Below are positions 27,690 to 34,536 of a DNA stretch of 64,000 nucleotides, one piece after another. This DNA is from an uncultured Collinsella sp. (GTDB taxonomy: Bacteria > Actinomycetota > Coriobacteriia > Coriobacteriales > Coriobacteriaceae): the NCBI GenBank assembly GCA_900550195.1, contig URRB01000011.1, forward strand, positions 7,471 through 71,470. Reading direction: 5' to 3'. The stretch's first letter is position 1. The number at the start of each line of letters is the position of its first letter. The translations under genes and the position numbers were made by a program. The notes beneath the pieces were generated by a model. That model was not told the origin of the DNA, ran no database searches, and was given only the letters and a program-made list of their open reading frames with translations.

Positions 27690-27910
27690 GCAATCACGTT
27701 TTGCGACGTGTTGCCATCGCTCCTATTCGCATATATCAACAGGTTATTTCGCCCTTATTGCCTGACGCCTGCATTTATTACCCAACGTGCTCGCAATACG
27801 CCATCCAGGCGATTGAGAAGCACGGTGTTTTGAGAGGCTGCTGGCTTGCCGTGAGGCGCATCGCTCGTTGCAATCCCCTGCACGTCGGCGGTTATGACCC
27901 TGTGCCCTAG
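27686..27910 (+). CDS. yidD: Membrane protein insertion efficiency factor
   Basis: YidD is a small membrane-peripheral protein that helps YidC-dependent insertion. The 74-residue protein shows the conserved PDACIYYPTCSQYAIQAIEK block with two cysteines, then RCNPLHVGGYDPVP. Start and rnpA stop overlap as ATGA, indicating translational coupling. yidC follows 29 bp later. Confidence 0.95.
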   Translation: MSNHVLRRVAIAPIRIYQQVISPLLPDACIYYPTCSQYAIQAIEKHGVLRGCWLAVRRIARCNPLHVGGYDPVP

Positions 27911-27939
27911 CGGGCACTCGCTATCGGAGGAAAACTTAC

Positions 27940-28710
27940 ATGTGGGATTGGATCGTTAACATCCTTTTCGAGCTGCTCAAGCTCATCCAGACCTTTGCGG
28001 TCGACTGGGGCCTGTCCATCATCATCCTGGTGGTCATCATCCGTCTGCTGCTGACGCCGCTCATGCTCAAGTCGACCAAGTCGACGGCTCGCATGCAGGT
28101 GCTGCAGCCCAAGATGCTCGAGATCCAGGAGCGCTATGCCGACGATCCCCAGCGTCAGGCCGAGGAGATGCAGAAGTTCTACAGCGAGAACAAGTTCAAC
28201 CCCATGGCTGGCTGTCTGCCGCTGCTGATTCAGATGCCTATCCTGTTCGCCCTGTTTACATTGCTGCGCAACCTGCCGCAGTACTTTAACGACGGCACGT
28301 TCTCGTTCTTCAACATCCTGCCCGACCTGACCACCACGCCGAGTGCTTCCTTTGCCGATGGCTTTATGGTTGCACTGCCTGCGCTGGTTTGCCTGATCCT
28401 GTTCGCCGTCCTGACCCTGATTCCGCAGCTCTATATGTCGCGCAACCAGACCGGCCAGCAGGCTCAGAGCATGCGTATGATGGTCGTTGTCATGACGGTC
28501 ATGATGCTTTGGATGGGCTGGAGCCTTCCCGTTGGTGTTCTGCTGTACTACGACGTCTCGTATGCTTGGCAGGTTATCCAGCAGATTTTTGTGACGCAGA
28601 AGGTCATCGACAAGGCGAAGGCCGATGAGGAGGAGCGTCTTAAGAACGCTCCTCTGCAGGTTGAGGTCACTCGTCGAGAGAAGAAGCCGCGCCCGCACAA
28701 GAAGAAGTAG
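27940..28710 (+). CDS. yidC: Membrane protein insertase YidC/OxaA
   Basis: YidC inserts membrane proteins alone or with SecYEG. The 256-residue protein is the short Gram-positive form, without the large periplasmic domain. It has the first helix with the conserved groove arginine (Arg35 in LVVIIRLLLTPL), the coiled cytosolic hairpin (QPKMLEIQERYADDPQRQAEE shortened), and NPMAGCLPLLIQMPILFAL. The tail is basic (EKKPRPHKKK), which in Gram-positive members aids ribosome binding. Ribosome site CGGAGGAAAA precedes the ATG. It follows yidD and precedes jag, the usual arrangement. Confidence 0.96.
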   Translation: MWDWIVNILFELLKLIQTFAVDWGLSIIILVVIIRLLLTPLMLKSTKSTARMQVLQPKMLEIQERYADDPQRQAEEMQKFYSENKFNPMAGCLPLLIQMPILFALFTLLRNLPQYFNDGTFSFFNILPDLTTTPSASFADGFMVALPALVCLILFAVLTLIPQLYMSRNQTGQQAQSMRMMVVVMTVMMLWMGWSLPVGVLLYYDVSYAWQVIQQIFVTQKVIDKAKADEEERLKNAPLQVEVTRREKKPRPHKKK

Positions 28711-28727
28711 TGGGATATCAATCTTAT

Positions 28728-28739
28728 TTAGGTACCTAA
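28728..28739. promoter_or_regulatory. TTAGGTACCTAA palindrome before jag
   Basis: A perfect 12-bp palindrome lies 15 bp before the jag start codon. The identical 12-mer recurs at 32232-32243. It could be an operator or a short hairpin. Confidence 0.35.
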
Positions 28740-28754
28740 CTTTTGGAGTACGTT

Positions 28755-29324
28755 ATGTCTGAAGAGATCATCGAGGATGTGCTTGAGGAGGTTGCCCCGC
28801 AGGTCGCGGGCGATTATCCCGAGATTGCACAGCGCTACAAGGCTGGTGAAGAGCTGACCGATGAGGAGCTCGACACCATTGCCGATGTTGCTATTTCCAT
28901 CCTGCGTTCCATCCTTTCGCACTTCGATGCCGCCAACTCTCCTATCGATGAGTATGAGGGCGACGAAGGTGAGCTGATTTTGGATATAACGGCTCCCGAC
29001 CTTGCTGTTCTCATTGGCCGTCATGGTCGCACCCTTGATGCCCTTCAGGTTATGTTCTCTTTGCTGGTGAGCCGCAAACTTGGCTTTAGGTATCCGGTTG
29101 TAGTGGACGTCGAGGGATACAAGAGCCGCCGTCAGGACAAGGTTGCCTCCATGGCTCAGTCTGCTGCCGAGCGTGCCATTCGCACTCATAAGAGTGTTTC
29201 GCTTCCGCCCATGAATGCCTACGAGCGTCGACTGGTTCACATTGCACTTCGTGGCAATGATGCCGTCGATACTCATTCTGAGGGTTCTGACCCTGATCGC
29301 CATGTGGTGATTGTTGCTCGATAA
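28755..29324 (+). CDS. khpB: RNA-binding protein Jag/KhpB (KH and R3H domains)
   Basis: Jag (KhpB) is a cytosolic RNA-binding protein that pairs with KhpA and affects cell division in Gram-positives. The 189-residue form has an acidic N-terminal Jag_N-like segment (about 1-60), a KH domain with LAVLIGRHGRTLDALQVMF (GRHG as the GxxG loop) and a C-terminal R3H region (about 130-189, PPMNAYERRLVHIALRG). I chose ATG 28755, with TGGAG upstream; a TTG at 28743 is open too. It follows yidC and ends before a strong terminator. Confidence 0.93.
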   Translation: MSEEIIEDVLEEVAPQVAGDYPEIAQRYKAGEELTDEELDTIADVAISILRSILSHFDAANSPIDEYEGDEGELILDITAPDLAVLIGRHGRTLDALQVMFSLLVSRKLGFRYPVVVDVEGYKSRRQDKVASMAQSAAERAIRTHKSVSLPPMNAYERRLVHIALRGNDAVDTHSEGSDPDRHVVIVAR

Positions 29325-29342
29325 TCTACTCGAGTTTATGCT

Positions 29343-29375
29343 AAGGGGACGTGGTTTCCACGTCCCCTTTTTTTG
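29343..29375 (+). terminator. Terminator after jag
   Basis: A 12-bp perfect stem (29343-29354 with 29358-29369) with a three-base loop runs into seven T residues. It closes the rpmH-to-jag transcript. Confidence 0.95.
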
Positions 29376-29420
29376 TCAAAAGTTCTCGATACGCTGATTT
29401 TTGTCAGAAAGGAGCTTTCG

Positions 29421-30158
29421 TTGTTAGTACTTACTGATCAGCAAGCTGACGAGATGTTGAGTCGTCTAGCTTTCTATTGCAAAGAGTATTCCTTGAGCGT
29501 AACTGATGTTGAGCTGAGGAAATCTATTCAGCATTTGGATTTGGTTCTAGAAACAAATAAGACAACCAATCTCACCCGTATTCTTAACGTAGAAGATGCT
29601 GCAGTACTTCATATCCTCGACTCACTTGTTTTGCTCCCCTATATCAACAAGGCTCCTGAGGGAGCTTTGCTCGATATGGGAACAGGTGCGGGCTTCCCTG
29701 GTATTCCATTAACCATAACCACGCATCGTAAAGCTACTTATATTGACTCTGTTGGCAAGAAGGTTGATGCGGTAAATTCCTTTGTCCATGCTCTTGGATT
29801 GAAACATGCCCATGCGGTTCATGATCGTCTTGAAGAATATGCTCGGAGCCATAAGAAGCAGTTCTCTGTTGTAACCGCCCGCGCACTGGCCCCTCTACCG
29901 ATTCTTGTTGAGTATGCGGCTCCGTATCTGAAGGATGGAGGGCTATTTGTTATAACCAAGGGCAATCCTTCGGATGAGGAGCTTGCTTCCGGCATGTCAG
30001 CAGCTAAGATTTGCGGCTTCACTTTGCTTCTGAATGACGCAATTGATTTGCCTGAAGGCTTGGGTCACAGGGAGTTCATTGTTCTTAAGAAGAGTCATCC
30101 AGCATCCGTTTCATTGCCTCGTGCAAATGGCGTGGCAAAGAAGAATCCGCTTGCCTAG
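29421..30158 (+). CDS. rsmG: 16S rRNA (guanine-527-N7)-methyltransferase RsmG
   Basis: RsmG (GidB) methylates G527 of 16S rRNA using S-adenosylmethionine. The AdoMet-binding motif LLDMGTGAGFPGIP is present, with TARALAPLPILVEY further on. The start is ambiguous: the TTG at 29421 has AAAGGAG six bases upstream and gives 245 residues. A frame open from 29373 would begin inside the terminator of jag. Codon third positions are richer in A and T here than in yidC or gyrA, a trend that continues to parB. The C terminus carries a short basic tail, followed at once by the parS sites. Confidence 0.93.
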   Translation: MLVLTDQQADEMLSRLAFYCKEYSLSVTDVELRKSIQHLDLVLETNKTTNLTRILNVEDAAVLHILDSLVLLPYINKAPEGALLDMGTGAGFPGIPLTITTHRKATYIDSVGKKVDAVNSFVHALGLKHAHAVHDRLEEYARSHKKQFSVVTARALAPLPILVEYAAPYLKDGGLFVITKGNPSDEELASGMSAAKICGFTLLLNDAIDLPEGLGHREFIVLKKSHPASVSLPRANGVAKKNPLA

Positions 30159-30159
30159 A

Positions 30160-30175
30160 TGTTTCACGTGAAACA
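30160..30175. promoter_or_regulatory. parS site 1
   Basis: Exact 16-bp palindrome TGTTTCACGTGAAACA, the universal ParB binding site, two bases after the rsmG stop codon. Confidence 0.97.
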
Positions 30176-30198
30176 TAATGGATACTAACAACTTGCAG

Positions 30199-30214
30199 TG
30201 TTTCACGTGAAACA
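30199..30214. promoter_or_regulatory. parS site 2
   Basis: Second exact parS copy, starting exactly 39 bp after site 1. Confidence 0.97.
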
Positions 30215-30237
30215 TGGCGGTTGATATCGATTCGGAA

Positions 30238-30253
30238 TGTTTCACGTGAAACA
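30238..30253. promoter_or_regulatory. parS site 3
   Basis: Third exact parS copy, again 39 bp after the previous one and 40 bp before the parA start codon, so ParB binding could also affect parA transcription. Confidence 0.97.
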
Positions 30254-30292
30254 TCCTCCGTTTGACAGCTTTAATACACACCAGGAGGGACC

Positions 30293-31093
30293 GTGGGATT
30301 TCGCGACGTTAAGCGTTCAAAGAGCGCAAAAGACACGCGTATCATTGCAATCATCAATCAAAAAGGTGGCGTCGGTAAGTCAACGACGGCTGTAAACCTT
30401 GCAGCAGCACTGGGTGAGCAGGGTCGTAAGACACTGATTGTCGATTTTGATCCGCAGGGAAACAGCACCAGTGGATTCGGAATTGAAAAAGAAGACCTTG
30501 ATCACTGCATCTATGATGCATTGTTGAATGATGTGCCGGCAGAATCACTTGTTCTTGATACAAATTGCAAAAAGGTATTCGTAATTCCAGCTACAATTCA
30601 GCTTGCAGGCGCCGAAATTGAGCTCGTAAGCGCAATTGCACGTGAAACCCGCCTCAAAGATTTGCTTGAGCCGATTCAGGACGAGTTCGATTTTATTTTC
30701 ATTGACTGTCCTCCTTCGCTCGGCCTGCTTACTATCAACGCTTTGACCGCAGCAGACAGCGTTTTGATTCCGATCCAGTGCGAATATTACGCACTCGAGG
30801 GCGTTACGAAGCTGCTTGAGTCAATGAAGATGGTCAAATCACGGCTGAACAAGGGCTTAGACACCTATGGTGTGCTTATGACCATGTATGACTCGCGTAC
30901 TTCACTATCGAATCAGGTTGTTGAGGAGGTTCAATCGTACTTTGGTGATAAGGCGTTTAAGACGCTAATCCCCCGTACGGTTAAAATCTCCGAAGCTCCG
31001 TCTTTTGGAGAACCGGTAATTACCTATGCACCTCAAAATAAGGGTGCAAAAGCATATATGAACCTTGCAAAAGAGGTGATCAAGCGTGCCTAG
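30293..31093 (+). CDS. parA: Chromosome partitioning ATPase ParA (Soj)
   Basis: ParA is a Walker-type ATPase that binds DNA without sequence preference and moves ParB-parS complexes. The deviant Walker A is NQKGGVGKSTTAVNLA (about residue 22-37) with both lysines. The switch regions are DFDPQGNSTSGFG and FIDCPPSLGLL. The GTG start has AGGAGGG upstream. The 266-residue length fits chromosomal Soj proteins. It overlaps parB by eight bases. The three parS sites lie in its leader. Confidence 0.96.
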   Translation: MGFRDVKRSKSAKDTRIIAIINQKGGVGKSTTAVNLAAALGEQGRKTLIVDFDPQGNSTSGFGIEKEDLDHCIYDALLNDVPAESLVLDTNCKKVFVIPATIQLAGAEIELVSAIARETRLKDLLEPIQDEFDFIFIDCPPSLGLLTINALTAADSVLIPIQCEYYALEGVTKLLESMKMVKSRLNKGLDTYGVLMTMYDSRTSLSNQVVEEVQSYFGDKAFKTLIPRTVKISEAPSFGEPVITYAPQNKGAKAYMNLAKEVIKRA

Positions 31094-31991
31094 TGTAAAG
31101 AAACGTGGCGGATTGGGACGTGGACTCAATGCTTTGGTCTCAGAGGCCGAGTATGAGACCGGCGGTTCGGCTGCATCGGCTTCAAATGCCGCATCTGAAA
31201 CAAAACTACCTATTGAGGATATCGTTCCCAACCCTAATCAGCCGCGAATTCACTTTAACGAAACTGAACTTCGCGAGTTGAGCGAGTCAATCCAAGAACA
31301 TGGCGTTTTGCAGCCGCTTTTGGTTCGCAAGCATGGAAACGGCTATGAGATCATCGCTGGTGAGCGTCGTTACCAGGCGTCAAAGCTTGCTGGCCTTGAA
31401 GAATTGCCAGTCATCATTAAAGAGGTAAATGATGAAGAGATGCTGGCTCTTGCTCTTATCGAAAACCTTCAGCGTTCTGATCTGAATCCCGTCGAAGAAG
31501 CTAAGGGCTATCGCCAACTCATTGATGCCAGCGGGATGACCCAGGAGGCATTGTCGAAGGCAGTAAGCAAGTCACGCTCTGCAATTACAAACTCGCTGCG
31601 TCTTCTCGATCTCCCCGAAGTAGTTCAGCAGATGATTTTTGAGGGCAAACTTACTGCTGGTCATGCACGTGCGATTCTTGCAGTTCCCTATGAGGACGCG
31701 CGTATTCGACTCGCAGAGAAAGTTGTTACAGAGGGCCTTTCCGTAAGAGCGACAGAAAATCTTGCTCCGTTGTTTTCTGCCGGAGAGACACCTAAGACGC
31801 CAAGGCCTGCAACGCCTCAGTCCTTTAAAAAGGCTGCCCGTGTGCTTCGTCAGGTATTTAATACCAACGTGCGTGTGAAGAGCTCGCGTGGAAAGAATAA
31901 GATTGAGATTGAGTTTAAAGACGAGGAAGAGCTCTCTCGTATTCTTGGCGAAATGATTCAGTTTGATCAAGGAGGCCAAGATGAGGAATAG
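31086..31991 (+). CDS. parB: Chromosome partitioning protein ParB (Spo0J)
   Basis: ParB binds parS, spreads as a CTP-dependent clamp and activates ParA. The 301-residue protein begins with the basic KKRGGLGRGLNALV box that stimulates ParA. The CTP-binding domain contains IIAGERRYQASKLAG and ALALIENLQRSDLNPVEEA. The helix-turn-helix is around TQEALSKAVSKSRSAITNSLRLL split over 23 residues, and the C-terminal dimer segment ends in acidic residues. The GTG start overlaps the parA end. A short membrane-protein gene overlaps its 3' end by 11 bp. Confidence 0.96.
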   Translation: MPSVKKRGGLGRGLNALVSEAEYETGGSAASASNAASETKLPIEDIVPNPNQPRIHFNETELRELSESIQEHGVLQPLLVRKHGNGYEIIAGERRYQASKLAGLEELPVIIKEVNDEEMLALALIENLQRSDLNPVEEAKGYRQLIDASGMTQEALSKAVSKSRSAITNSLRLLDLPEVVQQMIFEGKLTAGHARAILAVPYEDARIRLAEKVVTEGLSVRATENLAPLFSAGETPKTPRPATPQSFKKAARVLRQVFNTNVRVKSSRGKNKIEIEFKDEEELSRILGEMIQFDQGGQDEE

Positions 31992-32235
31992 AATTTTAAC
32001 TGCGATTGCATTGGCGACGACTGTCGCGGCTGGTGCCTTTGCTGGCTATAAGATCGCGACAGACGATGAACTTCGAGGTCGTTTGCTTCGTAGTGCGCAA
32101 GATATTATCGATACATCCAAGAAGAAAATGGATGTTATGACAGAAGATGTTGCAATGCGTACTGCTCAGGTAACGAAGAATCCCAAGATTAATCAGGGTT
32201 GGGTCAGCAACCAATGGGAAAATGTAGGCTATTAG
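31981..32235 (+). CDS. Small membrane-anchored protein of unknown function
   Basis: An 84-residue protein with one hydrophobic N-terminal segment (about 5-22, ILTAIALATTVAAGAFAGYK), followed by a charged helix (DELRGRLLRSAQDIIDTSKKK) that may be amphipathic. It resembles YtxH-type small proteins in layout only. The ATG at 31981 has AAGGAGG upstream within the parB 3' end, so it is the last gene of a parAB operon. Function is not known. Confidence 0.65.
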   Translation: MRNRILTAIALATTVAAGAFAGYKIATDDELRGRLLRSAQDIIDTSKKKMDVMTEDVAMRTAQVTKNPKINQGWVSNQWENVGY

Positions 32236-32243
32236 GTACCTAA
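32232..32243. promoter_or_regulatory. TTAGGTACCTAA palindrome after the parAB operon
   Basis: Identical to the 12-mer at 28728-28739. It overlaps the stop codon of the small membrane-protein gene. Confidence 0.35.
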
Positions 32244-32265
32244 CAATTACTTAGCATATTGTGAT

Positions 32266-32306
32266 GGGTCCTTGTCTGATTCACGAGACAAGAACCCCTT
32301 ATTTTG
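32266..32306 (+). terminator. Terminator of the parAB operon
   Basis: A 12-bp stem with one mismatch (32266-32277 with 32286-32297) is followed by a T-rich stretch. Confidence 0.75.
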
Positions 32307-32351
32307 GCCGTAAAAATGGGACCAGTAGCAGCTGATTCAAAATTAAGGTCA

Positions 32352-32396
32352 ATAAATGAAACGACCCCGGTTCCATATCCTGCAACCGGGGTCGTT
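32352..32396 (-). terminator. Terminator of rlmN
   Basis: A 13-bp perfect stem (32360-32372 with 32384-32396) is followed on the minus strand by a T-rich sequence. Confidence 0.85.
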
Positions 32397-32399
32397 CGA

Positions 32400-32415
32400 T
32401 GTTTCACATGAAACG
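32400..32415. promoter_or_regulatory. Degenerate parS site near rlmN
   Basis: TGTTTCACATGAAACG matches the parS consensus at 14 of 16 positions. It lies between the rlmN stop codon and its terminator, 2.2 kb from the main cluster. Confidence 0.5.
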
Positions 32416-32432
32416 TTTTGGGTGCGACTCCC

Positions 32433-33485
32433 CTATGCGTTCTTCTGAACTTTGAAGCGCTGCTTCAGCTGTCCGCAAGCGGCGTCAATATCGTTACCAC
32501 GGGAGTTACGAATCGTTGTCTCGATGCCACGGGACTCAAGGCGATGCTGAAGATCCTCAACCTTATGAATCGGCGACGGCTTGAGCGGGCTACCCTCGAT
32601 GTCGTTAAGCTGAATGAGGTTAACGTGGCACAGCGTTCCCTCGCAGAAGTCGCAGAGCGCCTGCATTTCCGGATTCGTATCGTTGACGCCATCGATCATG
32701 GCATACTCATAGGTTGGGCGGCGGCCGGTCTTCTCGGTGTAGAGCTGAAGCGCTTCGTGAAGGCGAAGCAGCGTGTACTTCTTAACACCGGGCATGAGCT
32801 TATTGCGCGTCGACTGGATGGCGGAATGCAGTGAAACAGCAAGCGTGAACTGCTCGGGGATGTCGGCAAATTTGCGAATACCGGGAATAACGCCACTGGT
32901 AGAGACGGTGAGGTGACGAGCGCCGATACCGATGCCATCGGGGTCGTTGAGGATTCGCAGCGCCTTGAGAACCTCGTCGTAGTTGGCAAACGGCTCACCC
33001 TGGCCCATGAAGACAACGCTCGTGGTGCGCTCGCCAAAGTCGTTGGATACATGAAGTACCTGGTCGACGATCTCTTGAGCGGTCAGAGAGCGCTTGAGGC
33101 CGTTGAGACCGGTAGCGCAAAAGGCACAGCCCATGCCGCAGCCTGCCTGGGTGGAAACGCAGACGGAAAGCTTGTTACGACGGGGCATGCCGACAGTCTC
33201 GACGGAAACGCCGTCGTGGTATTCGAGCAGATACTTGCGCGAGCCATCTTTGGAAACCTGCTTGGTGAGTTCAGTGGGCGTGTCAAAGGCAAAAGCCTCT
33301 TTAAGCTGCTCGCGGAAAGCCTTGGGAATGTTGGTCATATCGTCAAACGAACAAACGTTCTTCTCGAAGACCCATTCAATGAGCTGCTTCGCGCGGAACG
33401 CGGGCTGGCCAAGTTCGGCCACGAGCTCGCGAATATCGTTTTGGCTCAAGTCGCGAATGTCCTGAGATTTAGTCCTGGGATTCAT
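32433..33485 (-). CDS. rlmN: Dual-specificity RNA methyltransferase RlmN
   Basis: RlmN is a radical-SAM enzyme that methylates C2 of A2503 in 23S rRNA and A37 of some tRNAs. The 350-residue protein has the cluster-binding CGMGCAFCATG motif (CxxxCxxC), the SVVFMGQGEPFANYDEV segment and a C-terminal region with a second conserved cysteine (near DIDAACGQL). Start ATG at 33485 begins MNPRTKSQDIRDLSQ. It is divergent from ddl, with an 85-bp gap. Confidence 0.95.
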   Translation of the reverse strand: MNPRTKSQDIRDLSQNDIRELVAELGQPAFRAKQLIEWVFEKNVCSFDDMTNIPKAFREQLKEAFAFDTPTELTKQVSKDGSRKYLLEYHDGVSVETVGMPRRNKLSVCVSTQAGCGMGCAFCATGLNGLKRSLTAQEIVDQVLHVSNDFGERTTSVVFMGQGEPFANYDEVLKALRILNDPDGIGIGARHLTVSTSGVIPGIRKFADIPEQFTLAVSLHSAIQSTRNKLMPGVKKYTLLRLHEALQLYTEKTGRRPTYEYAMIDGVNDTNPEMQALCDFCEGTLCHVNLIQLNDIEGSPLKPSPIHKVEDLQHRLESRGIETTIRNSRGNDIDAACGQLKQRFKVQKNA

Positions 33486-33500
33486 GGAAGCCTTTCGATT

Positions 33501-33530
33501 TTGGGGAAACGTAGAGGGTATCGCTACAAT
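33501..33530 (+). promoter_or_regulatory. Likely promoter of ddl
   Basis: TTGGGG (33501-33506) and TACAAT (33525-33530), spaced 18 bp, lie about 40 bp before the ddl start codon. Confidence 0.5.
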
Positions 33531-33570
33531 ATGGTATCAGCTGCAGAAATTATAGAGGAGGAGTCTGCCC

Positions 33571-34536
33571 ATGCCGGGTAAAAGCCTAGAGAACATGCAC
33601 GTAGCGGTCTTGGCGGGCGGTCATTCCGCTGAGCGCGAGATCTCGCTCAATTCGGGAAAGAACGTTGTGGTGGCACTGAAGGAAGCCGGCTACACCTCGG
33701 TGGAGCTGCTCGATACGGCCGCTGATGACTTTATGGTAACCATGGCAACCGGCGGCTTTGACGTGGCGTTTATCGCCATGCACGGTGCCGGCGGCGAGGA
33801 TGGTGCCATGCAGGGCGCCATGGAGACCCTGGGTATCCCCTACACGGCCTCGGGCGTGCTTGCTAGCGCCTGCGGTGCCGACAAAGAGGTCTCTAAGCTC
33901 CTGTACGCCAAGGCGGGCATTCCCATTGCCCCCGGCCTTGCGCTCGAGGTGGGCGATGAAGTCGATATCGATCATATCGTCGAGGTTTGTGGCGAGCGCA
34001 GCTTTGTGAAGCCGGCCGTCAACGGTTCCAGCTATGGCATTTCCCTGGTCCATGAGCCCTCCGAGCTGCCCGCGGCAATTGCCAAGGCGTTTGAGTACGG
34101 CGACAAAGTGCTGGTCGAGAAGTGCATCGAGGGTACCGAGATCACCGTCGGCGTGTACGGCGAGGACGACGTGCGCGCCCTGCCGATTGTCGAGATTCGC
34201 CAGCCCGAGGACTGTGAGTTCTACGATCTGGACGTGAAGTATGTCGACCCTACGGACATCCATCGCATTCCGGCGCAGATTTCACCCGAGAATTACACTC
34301 GCGCTCAGGAGCTTGCCTGCGCTGCTCACAAGGCCCTCGGTTGCCTGGGTATCTCGCGCAGCGACTTTATTGTGAGTGAGGACGGCCCCGTCATCCTCGA
34401 GACCAACACCATTCCCGGCATGACCGATACGTCGCTGTATCCGGATGAGATTCGCCACACAGACGACATGACGTTCCCGCAGGTCTGTGACAGCCTGATC
34501 CGTATGGGCCTTCGTCGAGCGGGCATTGCATGCTAA
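33571..34536 (+). CDS. ddl: D-alanine-D-alanine ligase
   Basis: Ddl joins two D-alanines with ATP for peptidoglycan precursors. The 321-residue ATP-grasp protein has LAGGHSAEREISLNSGK at the N terminus, MHGAGGEDGAMQGAMETL and the PAVNGSSYGISLV loop that includes the active-site Ser-Tyr region. Near the C terminus ILETNTIPGMTDTSLYP carries the metal-binding Glu and Asn. The start is preceded by GAGGAGG. It overlaps the DnaQ-DinG gene by seven bases, suggesting translational coupling of cell-wall and repair genes. Confidence 0.96.
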   Translation: MPGKSLENMHVAVLAGGHSAEREISLNSGKNVVVALKEAGYTSVELLDTAADDFMVTMATGGFDVAFIAMHGAGGEDGAMQGAMETLGIPYTASGVLASACGADKEVSKLLYAKAGIPIAPGLALEVGDEVDIDHIVEVCGERSFVKPAVNGSSYGISLVHEPSELPAAIAKAFEYGDKVLVEKCIEGTEITVGVYGEDDVRALPIVEIRQPEDCEFYDLDVKYVDPTDIHRIPAQISPENYTRAQELACAAHKALGCLGISRSDFIVSEDGPVILETNTIPGMTDTSLYPDEIRHTDDMTFPQVCDSLIRMGLRRAGIAC

